Shown: positions 1-8,226 of the stretch, piece after piece | Layout of the letters: every line of letters begins with the position of its first letter | How positions within the stretch are numbered: position 1 is the stretch's first letter | Source: Campylobacterales bacterium | Lineage (GTDB): Bacteria > Campylobacterota > Campylobacteria > Campylobacterales > Sulfurimonadaceae | DNA: 64,000 nt | Assembly: GCA_024280035.1 (NCBI GenBank) | Contig: JAJRQV010000014.1 | Location: 95,812-159,811, forward strand | Direction of reading: 5' to 3' | Position numbers and translations under genes: made by a program | The notes under the pieces: generated by a model | What the model was told of the DNA's origin: nothing | The model's input: only the letters and a program-made list of their open reading frames with translations | The model's database searches: none

Positions 1-422
1 TTAATAATGTCAAAATATTCTTTCCATATGGTGTTAATGTCTGCACCCTCATAACGTCCAATAAACTCAGGGTTATCAAATCCCCATTTATCAATAAAGT
101 GTACTGAACCGATGAGATAATCCACATCAGCTTCTAAAATACGTTTATCCATATGCCCTGGAAGGTAGTCCACCTCATACGCAAAAAGTACTTCTATTTT
201 TTCTTTATATTTTTCTTTTACGGCGTCTACCATGGACTTATACTTATCCATCTGTTCAAAACGCATTCTGTATTTAGGGTCAAAGTCCATAGGTGCATGG
301 TCAGAAACACCATAAATATTGATACCGTGTTTAATGGCTTCTTCTATATATAAAAAAAGCTCCCCTTTAGCATGATTACAAAGGTAGGTATGATTATGCA
401 GGTCTACTTTTAGCTTTGACAT
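1..422 (-). CDS. PHP-domain histidinol-phosphatase family protein (3' end outside window)
   Basis: About 140 N-terminal residues are visible, and the frame stays open to the left edge of the window. The protein starts MSKLKVDLHNHT, the metal-binding HxH motif of PHP phosphoesterases, followed by a second motif, GVSDHAPM. A later GSVHFIDKWGFDN stretch matches the PHP histidinol-phosphatase (HisJ/HisK) subfamily. That family removes phosphate from L-histidinol phosphate in histidine synthesis using a trinuclear metal centre. The ATG at 422 was chosen because the HNH motif must lie near the N-terminus. Related PHP proteins act on other phosphoesters, so the substrate is inferred. It is divergent from cheZ across a 296-bp spacer. 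Confidence 0.85.
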   Translation of the reverse strand, partial: MSKLKVDLHNHTYLCNHAKGELFLYIEEAIKHGINIYGVSDHAPMDFDPKYRMRFEQMDKYKSMVDAVKEKYKEKIEVLFAYEVDYLPGHMDKRILEADVDYLIGSVHFIDKWGFDNPEFIGRYEGADINTIWKEYFDII

Positions 423-718
423 ATGCTTCCTTTTTTTATAACTCAGTTGTTTTCTTAGATTTAATATCAACGCTCTATTACCGTATTATACTTTATTATT
501 AAAGAAGCTTAGGATGAAAAGTTATATTACTTAGATGAAAAAAGCTTTAAGCGTATAAATGGGTTTGAAGAATCTAAAGGAGTACGCTTATAGCATAGAG
601 GTTTTAAAGATTTAATAATTTAATATTTAGAGCTTTACTTAAGATTAACTTGTCTATAATAGAGTAAAATGATAAATACGATAAAATGTTTCATGTATAG
701 AATTAATGGAGAAACGGC
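423..718. promoter_or_regulatory. Divergent intergenic region with a -10 box for cheZ
   Basis: This spacer separates the divergent PHP phosphatase and cheZ. A perfect TATAAT lies at 655-660, about 60 bp before the cheZ ATG, and is a good -10 candidate. An 8-bp perfect inverted repeat, TAAGCGTA (548-555) and TACGCTTA (583-590), sits mid-spacer. It could be an operator or a hairpin, and nothing else supports a function. I see no small gene here. Confidence 0.5.
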
Positions 719-1423
719 ATGACACAAGAAGAACTTGATGCATTAATGAGTGGTGATGTTGATTTAGATGAGCTAGAAGAAGAGAGTCCTGAAGATGAGA
801 ATAGATCTGCAGAACCAACACTGAGTAAAGAAAACGTTGAGATTGAACATGATGCTGAGGAGTACACCGTTTCAGCAAGTAAAAACTGGCCACCACCCCC
901 TCCAACAGATGATCATAAAATGGTACATCAACTTGATGATGTAACTAAAGAATCTGAAGAAAAAGCATCAGAAATTTTTGATCATATTGAAAAAATTTCT
1001 GATGAATTAATGGAAGCAGAAGGTACCTTAGCTGTTGTTGTAGACTCTTTAGAAAGTAATATTGAGCTTTTCAAAACCTTAGCTGAGAAATTTCCTGATG
1101 TTTTAGCTTTTAAAGAACAACTTGAAAAGAACAAAGCGTCTAAAGAGACGATAGAAACGCATATTCAAAGTTTACAAGACCATGGTGATTCTATTATGAA
1201 CGTTATGGATATTATGCAGTACCAAGATATTCATAGACAAAAAATTGAACGTGTTATTAATGTAATGCGTGCTCTTTCTGGATACATGAATGAACTTTTT
1301 GCAGGTAAAATTGATGACTCTAAACGTGTTTCATCTGCTCACCATTTACCCGGTGATACAGGAACAGAAGATGTTGTTTCTGCAGATGATATTGAAGCCT
1401 TACTCGCTTCTTTTGAGAAGTAA
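719..1423 (+). CDS. cheZ: CheZ-type chemotaxis phosphatase (remote Campylobacterota form)
   Basis: The 234-residue acidic, helical protein carries the CheZ active-site pattern QDIHRQ around residues 169-174. This corresponds to the Asp-x-x-x-Gln pair that CheZ uses to dephosphorylate CheY-P. The N-terminus MTQEELDALMSG resembles the CheY-P-binding peptide of FliM, and the C-terminus ADDIEALLASF resembles the CheZ tail that binds CheY. A proline run (WPPPPPP, near residues 57-62) links the N-terminal peptide to the helical body. It is probably monocistronic, with a TATAAT box about 60 bp upstream. Function follows from the motif and from known remote CheZ proteins of Helicobacter-type bacteria. 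Confidence 0.82.
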   Translation: MTQEELDALMSGDVDLDELEEESPEDENRSAEPTLSKENVEIEHDAEEYTVSASKNWPPPPPTDDHKMVHQLDDVTKESEEKASEIFDHIEKISDELMEAEGTLAVVVDSLESNIELFKTLAEKFPDVLAFKEQLEKNKASKETIETHIQSLQDHGDSIMNVMDIMQYQDIHRQKIERVINVMRALSGYMNELFAGKIDDSKRVSSAHHLPGDTGTEDVVSADDIEALLASFEK

Positions 1424-1495
1424 GCTGAAGATGGGAAAGAGGTGATGGGGGCTTAGTTTATAAACTGCTTAAATCCTTATTACGCCTTCTTCTTA

Positions 1496-1513
1496 TCACC
1501 TCGAAAAAGGTGA
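1496..1513 (+). terminator. Hairpin after cheZ
   Basis: TCACCT and AGGTGA form a 6-bp stem around the loop cgaaaa. No strong T-run follows on the + strand, so terminator activity is uncertain. A 12-bp palindrome AGTTTATAAACT lies about 40 bp upstream in the same spacer. Confidence 0.3.
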
Positions 1514-1609
1514 GAAAATTAAGATGTAAATTCTAAGTTGAAAACTTAACCTCAGTAACTACCTATCTTTGCTAGAATTCGTAAAAATTAATATATAAAG
1601 TACTATCTT

Positions 1610-2902
1610 ATGAATAAAGTTGAACTTCTTTCTCCTGCGGGAAACCTTGAAAAACTTAAAATTGCACTGGACTTTGGTGCTGACGCTGTATATGGTGGGG
1701 TCTCTCACTTCTCTTTACGAATTCGTTCAGGTAAAGAGTTCACTATGGAGAGTTTTAAAGAGGGGATAGATTATGCCCATGAACGTGGAAAAAAAGTGTA
1801 TGCAACCATTAATGGATTTCCTTTTAATTCGCAACTGAACCTTTTAAGAACACATATTAAAAATATTGCAGACCTTGGTGTTGATGCTATTATTGTTGCT
1901 ACACCTGGGGTACTTAAACTTGCCCATGAAATTGCACCAGATATTGATCTGCATTTGTCTACCCAAGCTAATGTAATGAATGTCTTAGATGCTCAGATTT
2001 ATCATGATATGGGGGCAAAACGTATTATTACCGCGCGTGAGATTTCACTTAAAGACCTGCAAGAGATTAAAAAAGAGCTTCCTGATTTAGAGCTTGAAGT
2101 TTTTGTTCATGGTTCAATGTGTTTTGCTTACTCAGGACGCTGTCTTATCTCAACCTTGCAAAGTGGACGTGTTCCTAACCGTGGTTCATGTGCAAATGAT
2201 TGTCGTTTTCCTTATGAATTGTATGCTGCTAATCCAGAGACAGGAACCCTGTTTAGACTTGAAGAAGATCCTGGGATTGGAACCTATATTATGAATTCTA
2301 AAGATCTTAATCTTGCCTCACACATTAAAGAGATTTTAGACTCAGGTTGTGTGGATTCTGTAAAAATTGAAGGGCGTACAAAAACATCATATTATGCTGC
2401 TACTACAGCAAAAGCTTATCGTATGGCAATTGATGATTATTATAAAGAAGATTATCAACCTGAACGTTATCAAGATGAACTTAATTCTATGCAAAATCGT
2501 GGTTTTACTGATGCATATTTAATAAATCGTCCTTTTGAAAAACATGATGGACAGAGTTTAGATTTTACTATGCAGATGGGGAGTCATCAAGTCACAGGGA
2601 TGGCAACATTAGAGGGTGACTTTTATATGTGTAAGTTCACAACTAAAGTGGGTGATAAATTAGAGATTATGGCACCTGTTGATGCCCCAATAGAAGAAGT
2701 AGATAATGAATATGGTTCTCTTGTTTTTCAAGAGGGTAAAGCCTATCTTATCTTTAAAAAACTTGAGGCACAAAATAAGAAAATTTGGGAAGCGGTTCAT
2801 AGTGGAAATGTAAACCCTATTAAACTTCCTTCAACCTTACCTCCGTATACTTTTTTTAGAATCCCTGCTACGGACGACATTAATCAAGCACCACCAAGAT
2901 AA
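1610..2902 (+). CDS. U32 family peptidase / tRNA hydroxylation protein (TrhP/YegQ-like)
   Basis: The 430-residue protein opens with KVELLSPAGNLEKLK and GADAVYGG, typical of U32 proteins. The signature block near residues 165-200 contains VHGSMCFAYSGRC and PNRGSCANDCRFPY. Its four cysteines are those proposed to hold an iron-sulfur cluster in the TrhP/YegQ branch. TrhP is required with prephenate for 5-hydroxyuridine formation at tRNA position 34, and other U32 members are annotated as collagenase-like proteases. Length is normal. The stop TAA lies at 2900-2902, exactly where the next gene, a DUF429 frame with no start codon, begins. Confidence 0.85.
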   Translation: MNKVELLSPAGNLEKLKIALDFGADAVYGGVSHFSLRIRSGKEFTMESFKEGIDYAHERGKKVYATINGFPFNSQLNLLRTHIKNIADLGVDAIIVATPGVLKLAHEIAPDIDLHLSTQANVMNVLDAQIYHDMGAKRIITAREISLKDLQEIKKELPDLELEVFVHGSMCFAYSGRCLISTLQSGRVPNRGSCANDCRFPYELYAANPETGTLFRLEEDPGIGTYIMNSKDLNLASHIKEILDSGCVDSVKIEGRTKTSYYAATTAKAYRMAIDDYYKEDYQPERYQDELNSMQNRGFTDAYLINRPFEKHDGQSLDFTMQMGSHQVTGMATLEGDFYMCKFTTKVGDKLEIMAPVDAPIEEVDNEYGSLVFQEGKAYLIFKKLEAQNKKIWEAVHSGNVNPIKLPSTLPPYTFFRIPATDDINQAPPR

Positions 2903-3575
2903 GGTTTTCATTGGTCTTGACCTTGCGTGGGGAGAGAAAAATGCTTCGGGTTTTGCTGTTTTAGATGAGAAGGGAAAACTTCTTGAACATGACCTGCTTT
3001 TTGATTTAAAAGAGATTAAAAAAAGAATTGATTTTTACCAAGATGATTTTGATGTTTATTTAGGGGTTGATGCTCCTTTATATATTGAAAATGAGAGTGG
3101 TAACCGCCAAATTGAAAAAGACTTTTGTAAGGATTTTTCTCACTATAAGATAAGTATGCTCCCTGTAAATAGAAATCTTATGACAAAATATACTAAGGTG
3201 CCCCGAGGCGAAGCTCTACGTCTTAGTTTAGAGATAAAAAACATATATGAAGTGTACCCTCATTCCACAATAGCTGTGCTTTTTAATAATTATAAGATTC
3301 TTCCTTACAAACGAAAAACAGGAAGAAAAAAAATAGATATTATTCAAGCTTTAGTTCGCTATCAAGGTTTTTTAAAATCCGTTGTTTTAGCAGATACCTT
3401 TTTAGATTATAATCTCAAAACGTATAGCTCTAAACAGTTGAAAGATTATGAAGATGTTTTAGATGCAGTAACGGCTGCATATACTCTTCTATATTGTCAA
3501 AACTGTGCAGAAAAATGTAAAAAATACAGAGATAAAGAGGCTGTTTTTATAACACCTATATACAACAGGTCTTAA
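2901..3575 (+). pseudogene. DUF429 family protein with lost start codon
   Basis: An open frame runs from the end of the U32 gene to TAA at 3573-3575. It reads VFIGLDLAWGEKNASG and then LGVDAPLYIENESG, the conserved N-terminal motifs of DUF429, a family with an RNase H-like fold and unknown function. No ATG, GTG or TTG occurs in this frame before ATG 3156, which would cut off the conserved N-terminus. One extra G between 2900 and 2901 would give ATGAAGGTTTTC, starting MKVFIGLDLA and overlapping a U32 TGA stop as ATGA. I therefore infer a single-base deletion. Alternatives are an ATT start at 2910 or a truncated product from 3156. Confidence 0.65.
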
Positions 3576-3592
3576 AATAAGGGATTGAAAAA

Positions 3593-3805
3593 ATGATGAA
3601 AATAGTAGGAATGATGCTTATAATTGCTTTGGGTTTAATGGCTGAAAACAATGTAACAAATGAAACAAGTAAACAAGATAAAAATGTAAGTGCCCAAGAA
3701 GAGAGTGCTTTTGTAAAGAGTTTAAAATCACTTTTTGAAGTAAGAGACCCTGACCATGTAGATAATAAAAAATCATTTGACAACTTGTTTACAGAGAAAA
3801 AATAG
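3593..3805 (+). CDS. Small exported protein of unknown function
   Basis: The 70-residue product has a hydrophobic N-terminus (MMKIVGMMLIIALGLMAEN) that fits a signal peptide with cleavage near residue 17. A charged, Asn- and Lys-rich tail follows. It lies 17 bp after the DUF429 stop and is probably cotranscribed with it. I do not recognise the family. The signal sequence and codon use look genuine, but there is no functional clue. Confidence 0.55.
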   Translation: MMKIVGMMLIIALGLMAENNVTNETSKQDKNVSAQEESAFVKSLKSLFEVRDPDHVDNKKSFDNLFTEKK

Positions 3806-3891
3806 GGTAAATCTACTTATTCTATTTTAATTTATTCTTTTTAATTTAATAATATTTCTACGGGCTTGAAATCAATATAATTATGTCGCAA

Positions 3892-3908
3892 TTGGCATAT
3901 ATTTTGCT
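3892..3908 (+). promoter_or_regulatory. Sigma54 (RpoN)-type -24/-12 promoter
   Basis: The 17-bp site TTGGCATATATTTTGCT matches the sigma54 consensus TTGGCAcgNNNNTTGCW at the critical GG (3894-3895) and GC (3906-3907), with the required 12-bp offset. It lies about 30 bp before the ATG of the PAS gene, so transcription would start just upstream of its ribosome-binding site. In Campylobacterota RpoN drives many flagellar genes, which fits a chemotaxis operon. Confidence 0.65.
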
Positions 3909-3939
3909 ATTATAGTATTAATACAATAAGGGGCTAAAT

Positions 3940-4308
3940 ATGAGTAGAGAATATGTGTTAACAAATGAAGATTTTTTAGTTTCACAAACAGATAAAAAAG
4001 GGATAATAACCTTTGCTAATGAAGACTTTTATAAGGTGGCAGGCTATACCTTAGAAGAACTTATTGGTCAACCGCACAATATTGTCCGTCACAAAGATAT
4101 GCCAAAGGCTGCATTTAAAGATTTATGGGAGACTGTAAAAAAAGGCAAGGTTTGGACGGGTTATGTTAAAAACAGTATTCAAGGTGGAGGATTTTACTGG
4201 GTTTATGCAACCGTTTATCCTATGGATGATGGTTATATGTCATGTCGGCGAAAACCTTCTAAGTCTGAGATTGAAGACGTAGAAAAATTATATAAGACAA
4301 TGAGGTAA
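3940..4308 (+). CDS. PAS domain sensor protein, CetB/Aer-like
   Basis: The 122-residue protein is essentially one PAS domain. It reads [17 protein letters not shown], then [17 protein letters not shown], then [12 protein letters not shown]. The pattern NIVRHKDMP with a late YWV is typical of the FAD-binding PAS of Aer and Campylobacter CetB, which senses redox or energy state. It has no membrane segment. The next gene starts 2 bp after its stop and encodes a membrane-anchored methyl-accepting protein without a ligand domain. The two therefore look like a split energy-taxis receptor of the CetA/CetB kind. A sigma54-type promoter lies just upstream. FAD binding is inferred. Confidence 0.82.
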   Translation: MSREYVLTNEDFLVSQTDKKGIITFANEDFYKVAGYTLEELIGQPHNIVRHKDMPKAAFKDLWETVKKGKVWTGYVKNSIQGGGFYWVYATVYPMDDGYMSCRRKPSKSEIEDVEKLYKTMR

Positions 4309-4310
4309 TT

Positions 4311-5423
4311 ATGAAATTAAGTACAATACAACATCGATTATTAACCGTAGCACACATGTTCGCTTTTATCATATTTTATGTTCTTTTTCAAAATGACATT
4401 ATTCTTTATGTAGGTTTTGTGGTCATAACGGCATTTATTTTTACCACAACCGTTTCTGAACAAGACAAAGAACTGGATCGACTCTTGGGTGAGATTGAAG
4501 AGCTTATTGATAACAGACGAAATGAGGTTAACCTTATTAAAAATGCTAAAGAGGGTACACCCACAGATAAGTTAAATAAACTTGTGGTTACTTTTCAAAA
4601 AAAGATACAAGAAGATGTTAAGGTCGCAGGTGAAATGATTCTTCTTGCTGCTAAGGTGGAAAATGGACATACCTCTTCACGTATTAAGACAGACACGACA
4701 ACACCGCATGTACATATGCTTCAAAAAACAATGAATTCTATGCTTGACAGTATAGAAAAAAATGTGAGTGGAGCAACCACAACACTTGAAAAACTTGCAT
4801 CAGGAGACTTTAAGGCTCGCGTTAAGGTTGAGATTGAAGGCACCTTTGGCAGAATGTTAAGTGATGTTAATACCTTGGGTGAATCGCTTCAAGCAATGGA
4901 AAGTAGAACCGAAGATTCAAGGGTTGAGCTTCAAAACAATACAGAACAACTTCAGTCCACTTTAGAAACAATGAAAGGAACAACCTTTGTTGAATTAAAC
5001 AGTATGATTGATACCACTATTGGACGTATTGATATTATTGCTCAAAAAGAGACAGAACTTGCAGATAATTTACAAAGTTTAGTGTCGAGTGCAAATGAGA
5101 CAAAAGAGATTCTTTCAACCATTGATGATATTGCTGACCAGACAAACTTACTTGCACTTAATGCAGCAATTGAAGCGGCACGTGCCGGTGAACATGGACG
5201 TGGTTTTGCAGTTGTTGCAGATGAGGTAAGAAAACTGGCGGAAAGAACCCAAAAATCATTGGCTGAAATTTCGGCAACGATTAATGTTCTTGTTCAAGCA
5301 ATTTCGGACAGCAGCGAGTCACTAAACTTTAATAAAGAAGATATGATGAGTTTAACAGAGTATGTAGGAACTGTAGATATAAAAATGAATGAAATTGTCA
5401 CTGCAATGGATGAATTAGCTTAG
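4311..5423 (+). CDS. Short methyl-accepting chemotaxis protein, CetA-like
   Basis: The 370-residue protein begins with two hydrophobic segments (about residues 10-27 and 28-46) and almost no periplasmic loop. A HAMP-like region ([10 protein letters not shown], about residues 160-175) and a methyl-accepting signalling domain follow. The hairpin tip [20 protein letters not shown] with [18 protein letters not shown] lies at about residues 272-315 and is the canonical CheA/CheW contact. With no sensor domain of its own it probably receives signal from the PAS protein 2 bp upstream. It is shorter at the C-terminus than typical receptors and lacks a CheR-tethering pentapeptide. Confidence 0.85.
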   Translation: MKLSTIQHRLLTVAHMFAFIIFYVLFQNDIILYVGFVVITAFIFTTTVSEQDKELDRLLGEIEELIDNRRNEVNLIKNAKEGTPTDKLNKLVVTFQKKIQEDVKVAGEMILLAAKVENGHTSSRIKTDTTTPHVHMLQKTMNSMLDSIEKNVSGATTTLEKLASGDFKARVKVEIEGTFGRMLSDVNTLGESLQAMESRTEDSRVELQNNTEQLQSTLETMKGTTFVELNSMIDTTIGRIDIIAQKETELADNLQSLVSSANETKEILSTIDDIADQTNLLALNAAIEAARAGEHGRGFAVVADEVRKLAERTQKSLAEISATINVLVQAISDSSESLNFNKEDMMSLTEYVGTVDIKMNEIVTAMDELA

Positions 5424-5433
5424 TTTAATTAGC

Positions 5434-5439
5434 TATAAT
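5434..5439 (+). promoter_or_regulatory. -10 box for purE
   Basis: A perfect TATAAT in the context agcTATAATtacg lies 28 bp before the purE ATG, which would give a very short 5' leader. The form matches other -10 boxes in this window. Confidence 0.5.
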
Positions 5440-5466
5440 TACGAAAAAGTTTATGCAAGGGCAAAA

Positions 5467-5961
5467 ATGAAATTTGTTTCAATTATTATGGGTTCTAAAA
5501 GTGATTATGATGTAATGAAATCATGTTCAGATACATTAGATGCTTTTGGGGTAGGTTATGAGTTAATTATCTCATCTGCACATCGTTCACCAGAACGAAC
5601 AAAAAACTATATGGATAAGGCTGAGGCAAAAGGTTCTCAGGTTTTTATTGCAGCTGCAGGTATGGCAGCCCATCTTGCAGGTGTTCTTGCCTCAAAAACA
5701 GTAAAACCTATTATTGGTGTACCGATGTCAGCCTCAGCACTTTCAGGAATTGATGCACTTCTTTCTACGGTACAGATGCCAGCAGGTATGCCCGTTGCAA
5801 CGGTTGCCATTGGTAAGGCAGGGGCAATTAATTCAGCCTACTTAGCCATGCAAATCTTAGCCTTAAGTAATGAAGAGTTGTCAGTTAAACTGGCTGAAGA
5901 TAGAATTGCAAAAGCTAAAAAAGTAGAGATGGATTCTGCTGAGATTGAAACAATTTTATAA
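5467..5961 (+). CDS. purE: N5-carboxyaminoimidazole ribonucleotide mutase
   Basis: The 164-residue protein has the PurE signature GSKSDYDVM near the N-terminus, SSAHRSPERT around residues 39-48, and a glycine/alanine-rich core (AAAGMAAHLAGVLAS). PurE converts N5-CAIR to CAIR in purine synthesis, in the cytoplasm. The length is normal for the bacterial class I enzyme, which works with PurK, not seen here. It has its own -10 box and is followed after about 50 bp by a small HTH protein and a DUF89 phosphatase in the same orientation. Confidence 0.95.
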   Translation: MKFVSIIMGSKSDYDVMKSCSDTLDAFGVGYELIISSAHRSPERTKNYMDKAEAKGSQVFIAAAGMAAHLAGVLASKTVKPIIGVPMSASALSGIDALLSTVQMPAGMPVATVAIGKAGAINSAYLAMQILALSNEELSVKLAEDRIAKAKKVEMDSAEIETIL

Positions 5962-6013
5962 GTTAACTTTTAAAAAACTAGTTTAATCTAAGCGTTATGA
6001 AGAGAAAGGATTA

Positions 6014-6520
6014 ATGATGGATACAGGTTGGATTACCATTCAAGAATATTCTGAACTCACAGGTTTAAGCCCTGATGCAATTGATGACTTAATGGAACGG
6101 GGTAAGTTGGAGTGTAAAACTGAATTGGGAAAGGTTTATATTGATCCTTCTCGTGGTATGCAAGCTATAGTCCCTTCTGAAATAGGTGAGCTTACTGAAT
6201 CGGGGGGCTCAAGCATTAATGTAGGCCCTCAGTTTATTGAAAAAACCATTGGTACTATTATTAATCTTCATGAAAAAGTATTGGTGGCTAAAGATGAAAC
6301 AATTGAGTCGGTAAAAAATGAGAATTTGTTTTTAAAAGAGGCACTTTCATCTTTACAAGACCTGTATGAAGAAGATAGAAACACAATTGACACCCTAACA
6401 AAACAGCTGAATCTTTCTCAAGATTAGGTTGAGTTTATGAAACGAAAATATAAACTGATGTGGGGAAAAGTAATTGATGAATATGCAGATAACGCGCCTA
6501 CAAAAGAAACGCTTTCTTAG
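6014..6520 (+). pseudogene. Small HTH/coiled-coil protein (DUF3972-like) interrupted by in-frame TAG
   Basis: Codons 1-137 encode a MerR-like helix-turn-helix start (WITIQEYSELTGLSPDAI), a linker, and a coiled coil ending TLTKQLNLSQD. TAG at 6425-6427 then stops it. The same frame continues without a break for 30 more codons, VEFMKRKYKLMWGKVIDEY and onward, which extend the coiled coil, and ends at 6518-6520 directly against the next ATG. I infer that a GAG or similar codon became TAG. The family resembles small proteins found only in Campylobacterota (possibly DUF3972), with unknown function. A start at the second ATG (6017) is also possible. The 137-residue product may still work. Confidence 0.6.
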
Positions 6521-7381
6521 ATGAATATTGATCCTGCTTGTGTCGAGTGTATTATAGGTCAAAGCAAGCGGGTGGCAGAAGCTATTCATGCAGATGAAGT
6601 CTTAAGTAAAAAGATTTTATCAACGGCTTTGAGTATGTCTAAAGACTTTTCTTATTCCCAAAACCCTCCTGAAGTTGCTACTCCCTTATATGAAAAGATG
6701 GCAAAGATTGCAGATAAAAAAGATCTTTATGATGAGGTGAAAAAACTCTCTACCCTAAAAGCACTCTCTTTTGTTCCTTTTCTTGAGAAGGAGATACAAA
6801 AATCATCTGAACCTCTTTTTACAGCGACTAAGGTCGCGGTTGCTGGAAATGTTATTGATCTTGCAGCAGAAGTTGAGTTTGATCTGAATGAAGAGTTAGA
6901 AAAGGTTTTTCATACTGACTTTGCGGTTAATGATTTTAAAATCTTAGAAGAGAAACTTTCGAAGGCTTCTACTCTTTTATATATTGCAGATAATACGGGT
7001 GAACATATTTTTGATAAAATTTATATTCAAACTATCTTGCAACTTTTCCCCAAACTAGAAATCACGTATATGACAAGAGGCAGAGCCATCATTAATGATG
7101 TTACCTTTGAAGAGGCTCAAGAAGCTGGTTTTGAAGAGGTCTGTCAATTAATGAGTTCCGGTGTTAATACTCCTTGTTTTGTTTATAACAGAGCAAATAA
7201 AACTTCTCAAGAACTCTTTGATAAGGCAGATGTGATTATTACTAAGGGAATGGGAAATTATGAATGTCTTAGTGATTATGGACGTAAAAACCTCTTCTTT
7301 TTATTAAAAGTAAAATGTAATGTTGTTGCCCGTTCTATTGGTAAGAACTTAGGCGATATTATCTGTAAGTTAAGTGCTTAA
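6521..7381 (+). CDS. DUF89 / damage-control phosphatase family protein
   Basis: The 286-residue protein starts PACVECIIGQ, with the CxxC of subfamily I DUF89 proteins. It contains YIADNTGEHIFDK (metal-binding Asp/Asn), VITKGMGNYECL and a C-terminal VARSIGKNLGD. DUF89 enzymes are metal-dependent phosphatases that remove damaged or surplus phosphometabolites. The substrate of this branch is not known. The ATG follows the upstream stop directly (TAGATG), suggesting translational coupling to the interrupted HTH gene. Its 3' end overlaps the convergent cbiB by 4 bp. Confidence 0.82.
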   Translation: MNIDPACVECIIGQSKRVAEAIHADEVLSKKILSTALSMSKDFSYSQNPPEVATPLYEKMAKIADKKDLYDEVKKLSTLKALSFVPFLEKEIQKSSEPLFTATKVAVAGNVIDLAAEVEFDLNEELEKVFHTDFAVNDFKILEEKLSKASTLLYIADNTGEHIFDKIYIQTILQLFPKLEITYMTRGRAIINDVTFEEAQEAGFEEVCQLMSSGVNTPCFVYNRANKTSQELFDKADVIITKGMGNYECLSDYGRKNLFFLLKVKCNVVARSIGKNLGDIICKLSA

Positions 7382-8226
7382 AGTTTTGTGAACCTTAGTG
7401 CTCTGCTTAAATCATCTGCTTTAATCTCTTCTCTTCCTTCACCAAAATAAGGCTTGGTTTTAATTTTTCCAAAATAAGAAGTATTTCCTCCTAATTTTAC
7501 ACCAAGAACTAATGCCATTGCTGTAATTGGGTGACCTGCATTTGGACTTTCATGTTCTTTTCCTTGTGGATAAAAGGCAAAAATATCGCGTTGTGAACCT
7601 AAGATCATGATGAGTATAGCCGTTATTCTTGAGGGAATATAGTTTACAATATCATCTAAAATAGCGGCTACCTTACCATAGTTTTCATATTTCTCATTTC
7701 TATAACCTACCATAGAATCCATGGTGTTGATAGCCTTATAGATGATAATTCCAGGAAGATTAAAAAGAAGAAGATAAAAAATAGGTGCCACCACCCCATC
7801 GGAAAGGTTTTCTGCGTAGGTTTCTATTGCTGCCTTATAGATATCTGTGTCATTCATGTCTTGAACGTCTCTACTGACTAACATTGAAATTGCATGTTTT
7901 TTATCTTCACTGGTTAAGATCTCTTTAACCGTATGATAAAGCATATTATGAGCAATAAACATAGACGTAAAAATAGAAGAAAAAATTATCATCCAAATAT
8001 AGGGTAAAAGGTGAAGTAGGTAAACAAGAGCAATAGATAAAATAAATACAGTACTTAGTATAAATACAACGAGGTAAGCCCCTCGTTTAACACTGTCTTC
8101 ATAAAACTTCTTTTCAAACAGGCTGATAAGTTCACCTATAATAATAATGGGGTGTTTTATATAAGGAAATTCACCAAAAAACTTGTCAATGAAGTAGGCA
8201 AAAAATGAGATTAAAAGATTACTCAT
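7378..8226 (-). CDS. cbiB: Adenosylcobinamide-phosphate synthase
   Basis: The 282-residue membrane protein has an N-terminal FIDKFFGEFPYIKHPI motif, several hydrophobic segments, AETYAENLSDGVVAP near the middle, MVGYRNEKYENYGKVAAILDD, and ESPNAGHPITAMALVLGV near the C-terminus. All are hallmarks of CbiB/CobD. It attaches (R)-1-amino-2-propanol phosphate, or a related linker, to adenosylcobyric acid at the inner membrane. The ATG overlaps the last codons of cobQ by 8 bp, so the operon order is cobD-cobQ-cbiB. This gene is intact although cobQ upstream is broken. Confidence 0.93.
   Translation of the reverse strand: MSNLLISFFAYFIDKFFGEFPYIKHPIIIIGELISLFEKKFYEDSVKRGAYLVVFILSTVFILSIALVYLLHLLPYIWMIIFSSIFTSMFIAHNMLYHTVKEILTSEDKKHAISMLVSRDVQDMNDTDIYKAAIETYAENLSDGVVAPIFYLLLFNLPGIIIYKAINTMDSMVGYRNEKYENYGKVAAILDDIVNYIPSRITAILIMILGSQRDIFAFYPQGKEHESPNAGHPITAMALVLGVKLGGNTSYFGKIKTKPYFGEGREEIKADDLSRALRFTKL

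Noticed and set aside
1424..1609. Third copy of the tandem-repeat element after cheZ
   Set aside because: It has GAAGATGGG and GAGGTGATGGG patches but neither the AAACTGNCANGCTC lead nor any tandem array.
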